Shown here piece after piece: positions 43,720 to 51,308 of a stretch of 64,000 nt of DNA (its first letter is position 1; each line of letters begins with the position of its first letter). The notes below the pieces were generated by a model. It ran no database searches. It saw only the letters and a program-made list of their open reading frames with translations, and was not told where the DNA came from. The DNA comes from G963668605 sp963793625. Lineage in GTDB: Bacteria; Acidobacteriota; Terriglobia; Bryobacterales; Bryobacteraceae. The DNA lies in NCBI GenBank assembly GCA_963793625.1, contig CAWCAT010000027.1, positions 62,001-126,000 of the forward strand, in the 5' to 3' direction. The position numbers were made by a program, and so were the translations under genes.

Positions 43720-44838
43720 TCAGATTGCTTTAACGACGGCGCTGACGGGGCGGGAGCCTACTGGGATCATTGTGAAGATGGGGGCGAGTTTGTTGCGTTT
43801 GCCGGTTATGGCGGCTATGCGGATTACGGCCATGTCGCCGGAGGTGCGGTCGAGCACTAGCGCGTACTGGCCGTCGGGCGTGGTTGTGACGTAGCCTGGG
43901 CCTGCTCCGACTGGAACGATGCCTATTACGCGGCGCGAGACGATGTCCAGAATCGTTACACTGCCTGAGGCGGGGTTAGTGACGAACAGCAAATCCGGAG
44001 TGCCGGTCGAGACGCCCATCTCCGCAGGCGCGTTGCCGGCCAGTACGGTTTCGGCCACCATCGGAGTCTTGTGTGGGTACACGACCACGACGCTGTCCAT
44101 GCCTTCCCCGGTGATGAATAACTGGCCGCCGTCCGAGCGAAAGCAGAAGTGATCCGGGCGAACGGCGAGGGGCAGGTGCGTTATGATCTGGCCCGAGCCG
44201 ACATCGTAAATGGAAAGCATGCGCCGGCTCAGATTCGCTACTAATAAGGAGCGGTCGTCGGAACGAAAGCGCACGGTCCCGATGGCCTCACTGACTTTGA
44301 TGCGCCTTTCGACGCGTTTCTGGACCAGATCTACCAGGGCACAGGAGCCTTCCGGACCGAAGCTGACGGCGGCTTTCTTGCCATCCTGTGAGATGTCGTA
44401 ATCGAGTGGTTCGGCCGGCAGGGCGATTTCCGCGACAGGCCGGAACGACTCCAGATTGACATGGACGAGTTTGGCTGGACGGGAGGCGAGCACCCAAAGG
44501 CTGTTCGACTGCTGGTCCAGGCGCATGGCCAAAGCCGTGGGTGCGACGCGAACGGAACGGGTGAAGCTAAGTTTTGAAGCTAAAATTTCGTGAATGGTCC
44601 CATTTTCCGGTGTTAATGCAAAAATAGACGGATTTTGGGCCGGAGCGATGACCGCGGTTGGGCGGCCATCCAGGGGGATATGGCGCGTGACGGCGAAGGC
44701 CGTGAGGTTGACGGCGGCAATGGCTTTGCCCTCTTCATTAGCAACAAAGGCATAGCCTTCATAGCCATGGCTGCGCTTGGGCTTACAGGAAGCCAGCGCG
44801 GCAGTGCCTGCCAGCAGGAATGATCTTCGGGTAGTCAC
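43720..44838 (-). CDS. Secreted/lipoprotein YVTN beta-propeller
   Basis: The N-terminus MTTRRSFLLAGTAALASC combines a twin-arginine-like start with a lipobox (LASC), so the protein is probably a lipoprotein. The remaining 350 residues are seven-blade-type repeats: YAFVANEEGKAIAAVNLTA, LDYDISQDGKKAAVSFG, RFRSDDRSLLVANLSR, LLFVTNPASGSVTILD, VTTTPDGQYALVLDR. Such propellers mediate binding; no catalytic motif is seen. It has no operon partner, and its upstream region is shared divergently with mreB. Confidence 0.8.
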   Translation of the reverse strand: MTTRRSFLLAGTAALASCKPKRSHGYEGYAFVANEEGKAIAAVNLTAFAVTRHIPLDGRPTAVIAPAQNPSIFALTPENGTIHEILASKLSFTRSVRVAPTALAMRLDQQSNSLWVLASRPAKLVHVNLESFRPVAEIALPAEPLDYDISQDGKKAAVSFGPEGSCALVDLVQKRVERRIKVSEAIGTVRFRSDDRSLLVANLSRRMLSIYDVGSGQIITHLPLAVRPDHFCFRSDGGQLFITGEGMDSVVVVYPHKTPMVAETVLAGNAPAEMGVSTGTPDLLFVTNPASGSVTILDIVSRRVIGIVPVGAGPGYVTTTPDGQYALVLDRTSGDMAVIRIAAITGKRNKLAPIFTMIPVGSRPVSAVVKAI

Positions 44839-45065
44839 CTGATATCTATTCTACTCATTACCTAGCACTTGAGCCTATTTCACTGAAAGTAAAAGCTTAA
44901 ATTGAAGGGTGGACAGTGTTGTGTTACGCTTGGGATGGACTGCGTCATCCCCGGGACCCATTGGTCGAAACTAGTTGCTAGAGTTTTGATTCTTGTCGTC
45001 GGCGCCGAATACCCACAAGTATTTAATCGGGCAGATTGTACCAGGAGTTTCCGTAAAACTGTTCC

Positions 45066-46091
45066 ATGAACGTTCGTTCGCTCTTCAGCCTATTTTCTTC
45101 CGATCTGGCTATCGATCTAGGAACTGCCAACACGCTCGTCTTTGCCAAGGGCAAAGGCATCGTGGTCAATGAGCCATCCATTGTTGCTATTAACAAGAAC
45201 AATGGAGAGGTGGAGGCAGTAGGGAAAGAAGCCAAAGAAATGCTTGGGCGCACCCCCGGCAATATTGTGGCCATCCGACCTATGAAAGACGGCGTGATTG
45301 CCGATTTCAAGGTGACCGAGCGCATGCTGAATTATTTTATTCAGAAGGCGCACGGACGTAAAATGCTGGTGCATCCACGCATCGTCATTGGCGTCCCCAG
45401 CGAGATCACACAGGTGGAAAAGCGTGCGGTCATTGACTCCGCATACCGCGCCAAAGCCAGTGAAGTACATCTGGTGGAACAAGCAATGGTGGCGGCTATC
45501 GGCGCCGGATTGCCAATCACGGAGCCATCGGGCAACATGGTTGTAGATATTGGCGGCGGCACGACGGACGTGGCCGTGATTTCGTTGTCGGGTATTGTCT
45601 ATTCGCGCTCGGTGCGGGTGGCCGGGAACGAGATGGACGACGCCATCATGCAGTTCTTGAAGCGTAAGTACAATTTGCTGATCGGGGAACGGACGGCGGA
45701 AGCGATAAAAATTCAACTGGGCTCAGGTTATCCGCTGGATCGGCCGATTACTATGGAAGTGAAGGGCCGCAACCTGATCGAGGGCGTGCCCAAGACCGTA
45801 ACGATTGACGATAGCGAAATCCGCGAGGCGCTTTCGGAATGCGTGGCCACGATTCTGAACGCGATTCGAGTGGCACTGGAACGCACGCCTCCGGAACTTA
45901 GTGCTGACATCAGTGATCGTGGAATCGTCCTGACGGGCGGCGGCGCATTGCTGAAGAATCTGGATAAGCGCATTCGCGAAGAGACTGGGTTGCCTGTCTC
46001 GATTGCAGAAGATCCACTGGCATCGGTGGTGCTCGGAACCGGCAAAATGTTGACCGACTTCAAATTGCTGCGTCGCGTAGCAATTGAGTAG
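45066..46091 (+). CDS. mreB: Rod shape-determining protein MreB
   Basis: Actin-fold ATPase of 341 residues. Phosphate-1 DLAIDLGTANTLVF is at residues 13-26, MVVDIGGGTTDVAVIS is phosphate-2, and ISDRGIVLTGGGALLKNLDKRI is the adenosine motif. MreB filaments lie under the inner membrane and guide the elongasome. It leads the operon mreB-mreC-mreD-mrdA-rodA with a 42-base gap to mreC. Start ATG at 45066 after AGGAG about 15-20 bases earlier is normal for the family (MNVRSLFSLFSSDLAIDLGTAN). Confidence 0.98.
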   Translation: MNVRSLFSLFSSDLAIDLGTANTLVFAKGKGIVVNEPSIVAINKNNGEVEAVGKEAKEMLGRTPGNIVAIRPMKDGVIADFKVTERMLNYFIQKAHGRKMLVHPRIVIGVPSEITQVEKRAVIDSAYRAKASEVHLVEQAMVAAIGAGLPITEPSGNMVVDIGGGTTDVAVISLSGIVYSRSVRVAGNEMDDAIMQFLKRKYNLLIGERTAEAIKIQLGSGYPLDRPITMEVKGRNLIEGVPKTVTIDDSEIREALSECVATILNAIRVALERTPPELSADISDRGIVLTGGGALLKNLDKRIREETGLPVSIAEDPLASVVLGTGKMLTDFKLLRRVAIE

Positions 46092-46133
46092 CTTGGACTC
46101 GCGCGGGCCTGTCGGGCTGCGCGCCAGAGACCC

Positions 46134-47378
46134 ATGGAGCAGTTTCTAAACCGGTACCGCAACTTGACCGTGCTGCTGCTGGTCCTGTTCGGCCAGTTAA
46201 TGCTGCTGGCATGGCAGGTTCGCGGCAACCAGGACGCCCGCTTAATCCGCATCTGGGCTGTTACGACGATTACGCCTGTCGCACGACTGGTGGAAACGAT
46301 CCGCAGCCACACTGTCGGTTTCGTGCAGAACTACTTCGTTCTGATGAACGCGAATGAGGATAATCGCAGGCTCAAGAGCGAAGTTGATCGTTTGAAACTG
46401 GAAAACCAGTTTCTGAAGACGGAGCTTTCGACGGCAGATCGCGCGCGTGCTCTCGCGGCATTCCAGTCTCACACGCAATCCCGGATGCAGGCGGCGCGGA
46501 TTATCGCAACGGGCACCGGAGCAAACTCGAAGGTGGTTTATATCGATCGAGGGACGGTTAGCGGCGTGATGCGCGGCATGGCGGTAATTACGCCGGATGG
46601 CATCGTGGGTCGCGTGCTGGCAGCTTATCCGATCGCGTCCCAGGTGCTGCTACTTACCGATTCGACCTTTGCGGCGGGTGTCGTTTCCCAGAAGGGCCGC
46701 GTACACGGCACGCTGAAAGGCCAGGGGCACGGCGCCTGCCTGGTGGATTACGTGCAGAACGAAGAGAAGGTGGAAGTGGGCGAGTGGTTCTACACCTCAG
46801 GCGATGACCGCGTCTTTCCGAAGGGCATGCCCGTGGGCATTGTGAAAGTCGTGCGGCAAGGGAAAACGTTCAAAGAGATCTTCATTACGCCAATCGGGTT
46901 CCAGAATGGCATCGAAGAAGTTCTGGTCGTGCTCGATGGCGTCCATCAGCAGATTCCGGATGCAACGCAGGTTCCGGGTAAGGAGACGTATCTGGCTCCA
47001 CCACCGCCGGCCAGCGAAACGGCCCAGCCTAGTACACCCGCCGGCACTTCCCCAACTTTGAGCACCGACGCCGACCGAATCCGTGATCGCTACAAAGCAG
47101 TGGGCGAGGCGCAGAAGCACACCTTTGGGGAAGGCGGCGCGCCTGACTTCAAGATCAATCCTACGCAGGTGCAGGCTCCGAAACCGGGCGCCGCTGCGAC
47201 TGCCCCGGCTGCGGGCACAGTACCCGGCGTTCCAGGTGGGGCGACCAAGCCACCCGCCGTCGTTCCAGGTGGCGCGACTAAGCCGCCCGCCGCTCCAGTT
47301 GGCACGGTCAAACCGGCTCCCGCCCCTCCAGTGGGCACGACGAAACCGGCTCCCGCCCAGGCGGTTCCGCAGCAATGA
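46134..47378 (+). CDS. mreC: Rod shape-determining protein MreC
   Basis: One N-terminal membrane helix (LTVLLLVLFGQLMLLAW), a coiled coil (about 75-105, DNRRLKSEVDRLKLENQFLK) and the two MreC beta domains (ARIIATGTGANSKVVYIDRG, GIVGRVLAAYPIASQVLLLTD, VHGTLKGQGHGACLVDYVQ). From about residue 275 an unusual Pro/Ala/Gly tail follows with four near-identical GGATKPPA / VGTTKPAPA units. MreC is the periplasmic scaffold linking MreB to PBP2. Its stop overlaps the mreD start by four bases (ATGA). Confidence 0.95.
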   Translation: MEQFLNRYRNLTVLLLVLFGQLMLLAWQVRGNQDARLIRIWAVTTITPVARLVETIRSHTVGFVQNYFVLMNANEDNRRLKSEVDRLKLENQFLKTELSTADRARALAAFQSHTQSRMQAARIIATGTGANSKVVYIDRGTVSGVMRGMAVITPDGIVGRVLAAYPIASQVLLLTDSTFAAGVVSQKGRVHGTLKGQGHGACLVDYVQNEEKVEVGEWFYTSGDDRVFPKGMPVGIVKVVRQGKTFKEIFITPIGFQNGIEEVLVVLDGVHQQIPDATQVPGKETYLAPPPPASETAQPSTPAGTSPTLSTDADRIRDRYKAVGEAQKHTFGEGGAPDFKINPTQVQAPKPGAAATAPAAGTVPGVPGGATKPPAVVPGGATKPPAAPVGTVKPAPAPPVGTTKPAPAQAVPQQ

Positions 47379-47908
47379 CGGAATTCAGCGATCAGATCCT
47401 GATACAGGGTTCGCGCAAGCGGCGGGCCTCCCGCTACAGTCCACTGGTGCTGGTCGCGATCTCGCTGGCGGCGATTCTGTTTCAGGTTTATGTTCCGCTA
47501 TTCTTCCAGTACCTCTCTTATCTGGAACTGCCGCTGCTTGTCACGGTGTATTTTTCGCTGATGAGGCGTCAACCTGTGGCTGGCATCGCGATTGGGTGCC
47601 TGATTGGCTTGTTACAGGACTCACTGTCGCATCAGCCAATCGGCATGTTCGGAATCGTGAAGACATTGATCGGGTACTTCGCAGCTTCTGTGAGTGTGCG
47701 TTTTGACGTGGACAATCCGCTCGTGCGGGCTCTGCTTGGGTTCATCTTCTTCTGTTTCCACCAAACTTTCTATTGGCTTTTGACGAGTGCGCTGCTCGGA
47801 CAAAATGCGGCCTTCGACGCGCCGCAGACCTTCATCTTTGGGGTTTTGAATGCGGTGGTCGCGCTACCGCTGTTTCATTTTCTGGATAAAATGAGAGGAA
47901 CGGCGTAG
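47375..47908 (+). CDS. mreD: Rod shape-determining protein MreD
   Basis: Integral membrane protein of 177 residues with about five hydrophobic segments (LVLVAISLAAILFQVYVPLF, LELPLLVTVYFSL, GIAIGCLIGLLQDSL, LLGFIFFCFHQTFYWLL, FGVLNAVVALPLF). The central GLLQDSLSHQPIGMFGIVKTLIGY is the MreD family signature. Coupled to mreC by ATGA. Confidence 0.93.
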   Translation: MTEFSDQILIQGSRKRRASRYSPLVLVAISLAAILFQVYVPLFFQYLSYLELPLLVTVYFSLMRRQPVAGIAIGCLIGLLQDSLSHQPIGMFGIVKTLIGYFAASVSVRFDVDNPLVRALLGFIFFCFHQTFYWLLTSALLGQNAAFDAPQTFIFGVLNAVVALPLFHFLDKMRGTA

Positions 47909-47942
47909 CCGTAAGAGACGGTCACCCGTCGAGTTGTTCAGC

Positions 47943-49892
47943 GTGAGTCAGATTCCGACCGAGCGAGAACACGATAAGGAGCATCTCTCCACCGTCCCGT
48001 TACTGCGGGACGACACGAAGTTTGCGGCCGGGAAGGTCGCATTCTTCCAGTACTTCTCCGTGGGCATTTTTGTCTTTCTTCTGAGCGGATTCTGGACGCT
48101 ACAGGTTCGGAATCAGGAAGAGTACAAGGAACTCGCCGAGAAGAACAGCATTAAAGCCCTGCCTGTGCTTGCGCCCCGCGGTAAGATTCTGGACCGCGAC
48201 GGGCGGGTGATTGTCGACAACCACTCCAGCTTCCGGCTGATTCTCTCACGCGAAAACCTCAAGCAGGAACACCTGAAGCCGATCGCCGAGGGGCTCAACC
48301 TGGATTACGACGAGTTGTTGGCTCGGGTGAAGCGTTTCCGGTCGCGTCCCACCTACGAAACGATCCCTATCAAGGAAGAATTGACTCCGGCAGAGCTGGC
48401 GTTTGTTGAATCGCATCGCGATTCGGAGACGTTTCCGGAAATGGAACTGATCCGTGCCCAACGCAGGCTGTATCCGCGCGACGGGCTGGCAGCGCATGTG
48501 ATCGGATACGTCGGCGAGGTCAGCGAATCCGAACTGAACTCACCCGAATTGGCGAGATATGAGCAGGGTGACGTAATCGGAAAGGCAGGCATCGAGCGCC
48601 AGTACAACGAGTCGCTCATGGGAATCGATGGCCAGCGCCAGGTTGTGGTCGATAACCGCGGCCACGAACGCAAGTTGCTGCGCATGAAAGAGGCGGTTCC
48701 GGGGCATGACCTACAATTGACGATCGACCTGGACCTGCAGGCTGTTGCTGAACTCGCGATGGATAACCGGCGCGGAGCAGTAATTGCACTGGATCCACGC
48801 AGCGGCGAAGTGCTCGCGATGGTCAGCCGTCCGGCGTTCGACCCTAATCAATTCACGGGCCGGATCAGTTCGAAGGCATGGAAGGAAATCATCAATAACG
48901 TTGACAATCCGTTATTGAACCGCTCGACTCAGGCGCAATTGGCACCAGGCTCCACGTTTAAGCCGATCATGGCACTGGCAGGACTGGAATCAGGCAATGC
49001 GGATGATTCTACGCGAGCGTCGTGTCCCGGCGGAGCCACCTTTTACGGCAGATTTTTTAAATGCTGGAAAAAGGGCGGCCATGGCGGTGTTGACTTTCAC
49101 CGGGCAATTGTCCAATCGTGCGACGTGTTCTTTTACAACCTGGGCAACCACATGGGGATCGACAAGATCTCGGAATATGCTGAGGCCGTGGGGCTGGGCA
49201 AAAAAACGGGAATCGATCTTCCGCATGAGGCTGAAGGACTCGTGCCGTCCGCAAAATGGAAACTGCGGGCATTTCGCGAAAAGTGGTATGCCGGAGAAAC
49301 AATCTCGGTGTCGATCGGCCAGGGTGCGCTAATCCTGACTCCGCTGCAGCTGGCCTACAGCATCGGCGGGATTGCGACAGGCGGCGTATTTCACAAACCA
49401 CATCTGGTCAAAAACCAGAGTACTGGCGAGCGCGCTCGTAAAGTCGATTTCAATCTGGATAACGTCAATAAAGTAGTTTTCGGAATGTGGGGCGTCGTGA
49501 ACGAATACGGTACGGGCGCGGCTGCGCGGCTGGCGGGCTTTGACGTATGCGGAAAAACGGGCACGGCGCAGTTGGCATCGAACACCTTTCTGAAGGGGAC
49601 GGCAAAGGGGCGGACGATGGCAGATAACGCGTGGTTTGTCGGGTTTGCTCCGAGACAAGCGCCTGAAATCGTGGTGGTAGCGTTGTTTGAATCGGGGGCC
49701 CACGGCGACCGTGCAGCGCCGATCGTACGCGATGTGCTGAAGGCTTACTACGACAAGAAATATCGCACCAATATGCCCGTGGCAGCGGCCAAGCCAGGCG
49801 TAGGGTTGCTACCGCGTCCGATTCCGGCGATGACGCCAGCACGAGAAAAGGTGGAAGCGGCCGGCTTCGGCTCCGAAGGCGGGGAACGTTAG
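47943..49892 (+). CDS. mrdA: Penicillin-binding protein 2 (elongation transpeptidase)
   Basis: GTG at 47943 is the preferred start; TTG at 47934 is an alternative. Membrane helix near residues 36-58 (FFQYFSVGIFVFLLSGFW), then the non-catalytic dimerisation domain (APRGKILDRDGRVIVDNHSSF, IDGQRQVVVDNRG) and the transpeptidase: STFKPIMAL carries the acyl-serine (SxxK), SCDVF the second motif, and GKTGTAQ the KTG motif. It cross-links peptidoglycan in the lateral wall together with RodA, whose gene follows after three bases. Confidence 0.94.
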   Translation: MSQIPTEREHDKEHLSTVPLLRDDTKFAAGKVAFFQYFSVGIFVFLLSGFWTLQVRNQEEYKELAEKNSIKALPVLAPRGKILDRDGRVIVDNHSSFRLILSRENLKQEHLKPIAEGLNLDYDELLARVKRFRSRPTYETIPIKEELTPAELAFVESHRDSETFPEMELIRAQRRLYPRDGLAAHVIGYVGEVSESELNSPELARYEQGDVIGKAGIERQYNESLMGIDGQRQVVVDNRGHERKLLRMKEAVPGHDLQLTIDLDLQAVAELAMDNRRGAVIALDPRSGEVLAMVSRPAFDPNQFTGRISSKAWKEIINNVDNPLLNRSTQAQLAPGSTFKPIMALAGLESGNADDSTRASCPGGATFYGRFFKCWKKGGHGGVDFHRAIVQSCDVFFYNLGNHMGIDKISEYAEAVGLGKKTGIDLPHEAEGLVPSAKWKLRAFREKWYAGETISVSIGQGALILTPLQLAYSIGGIATGGVFHKPHLVKNQSTGERARKVDFNLDNVNKVVFGMWGVVNEYGTGAAARLAGFDVCGKTGTAQLASNTFLKGTAKGRTMADNAWFVGFAPRQAPEIVVVALFESGAHGDRAAPIVRDVLKAYYDKKYRTNMPVAAAKPGVGLLPRPIPAMTPAREKVEAAGFGSEGGER

Positions 49893-49895
49893 AAC

Positions 49896-50987
49896 ATGGC
49901 GAGTTACAGGTCTCTGCGCGATCTTGACTGGGCGCTGCTATTTATTACGCTGGCAATTTGCGCGCTCGGTGTCCTACAAATCTACAGCGCCACGCACGAC
50001 ACCATCTGGAAGGACGCGTGGTGGAAGCAGATGCTCTACGTGGCTGTGGGGCTGCTGTTGTTCTGGATAGCGACGCAGGTCGACTACCACACGCTGCTGG
50101 GCCAGGTTCCCCTGTTTTACGTCCTGACCATCCTCATGTTGCTGGTGACGTTCCTGGTCGGGAAGCAGATTTTCGGTTCCAGGCGGTGGATCCCGCTGGT
50201 AGGCGGCTTCCACCTGCAGGTCTCAGAATTCGCTAAATTAGTGATAATATTGCTAGTAGCGAGATACATGACCGAGGTAAAGAGTGACCGGATCAAAACC
50301 CGGGATCTTTTGAAACTCGGTGTATTGGTAGGGATACCGATGCTGATGGTAATGCGTCAGCCTGATTTAGGGACATCCCTGACCTATCTGCCTGTCTTAG
50401 CGGTAGGCGTTTTCCTAGGCGGATTGCGGTGGCAGCATACGGTGACGATCCTGGTGATTGTCGCGCTGATATTGCCATTTAGCTGGCTTGTACTGAAGGA
50501 TTACCAGAAGGCGCGACTGTCGACATTCGTTGATCCGGCGAAGGATCCTCGGGGAAGCGGATACCAGGTGATCCAGTCCACGATCGCGGTGGGCCAAGGT
50601 GGCATTTGGGGAAGCGGCGTAACGAAGGGATCGCAAACGCAATTGCGTTTCCTGCCGGTGCCGCACACAGATTTTATTTTCTCTTCCTTTGCGGAAGAGC
50701 ACGGTTTTGTTGGCGTAGTTGTTGTGTTAGGGTTGTACTTCCTGCTGCTGATGCAGATTGTGCAGAACGCACAAGCGGCTCCAGATCGGGCCGGGATGTA
50801 TGTCTGTATGGGAGTAGGAACGTTGCTGTTGTTCCACATTCTGGTGAATGTGGGGATGGTTGTTGGCCGGATGCCGGTCACTGGCATCCCGTTGCCGCTG
50901 ATGAGTGCCGGCGGCTCAAATACGTTGTCAATGTTTCTGATGTTGGGGCTGGTGAATAACGTACGGCTCCGTAGATTTTTGAATTGA
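49896..50987 (+). CDS. rodA: Rod-shape peptidoglycan glycosyltransferase RodA
   Basis: SEDS-family protein of 363 residues with about ten membrane segments. Hallmarks are KQIFGSRRWIPLVGGFHLQVSEFAKLVII, QPDLGTSLTYLPV, and the C-terminal GMVVGRMPVTGIPLPLMSAGGSNTLSMF. RodA polymerises lipid II for the side wall and pairs with PBP2. Last shape gene of the operon. Confidence 0.96.
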   Translation: MASYRSLRDLDWALLFITLAICALGVLQIYSATHDTIWKDAWWKQMLYVAVGLLLFWIATQVDYHTLLGQVPLFYVLTILMLLVTFLVGKQIFGSRRWIPLVGGFHLQVSEFAKLVIILLVARYMTEVKSDRIKTRDLLKLGVLVGIPMLMVMRQPDLGTSLTYLPVLAVGVFLGGLRWQHTVTILVIVALILPFSWLVLKDYQKARLSTFVDPAKDPRGSGYQVIQSTIAVGQGGIWGSGVTKGSQTQLRFLPVPHTDFIFSSFAEEHGFVGVVVVLGLYFLLLMQIVQNAQAAPDRAGMYVCMGVGTLLLFHILVNVGMVVGRMPVTGIPLPLMSAGGSNTLSMFLMLGLVNNVRLRRFLN

Positions 50988-51308
50988 GGCGTTCGAGGCG
51001 TGAAGTCTTGAGCTTCAAGGTAGACGGTTTTTTGGTTCCGAACGGAATTTCGTTAGCGTTGGAGGGGCAATAAGGCCTCCGGATCTCGCCATTTACTGGC
51101 GTCTTCACGTCCGGGTTGCTGAATGAGCCAGTCCACCGTTAAGTGGACCGGGCAGGATGTTTGCGAGCATGTTCTCCATCCGAACCGGCCAATAAGATTT
51201 ACTGCGCGTCCCTCACTGGCCGATTTTGGCCGGGAGGGGCCGAACCTACCCGCTTACCTTCTGCTTTTTTGATACCACCCTCGCGCGTTCTCTCCGTGGA
51301 GAAAGAAC
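50988..51308. promoter_or_regulatory. Hairpin-rich leader between rodA and the RNase E/G gene
   Basis: About 320 bases carry three stems: GGAGG/CCTCC at 51061-51080, the perfect GTCCAC-cgttaa-GTGGAC at 51131-51148, and CTGGCC-gatttt-GGCCGG at 51216-51233. RNase E leaders are known to be cleaved by their own product in E. coli; a similar feedback here is inference. A promoter cannot be placed with certainty. Confidence 0.4.
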
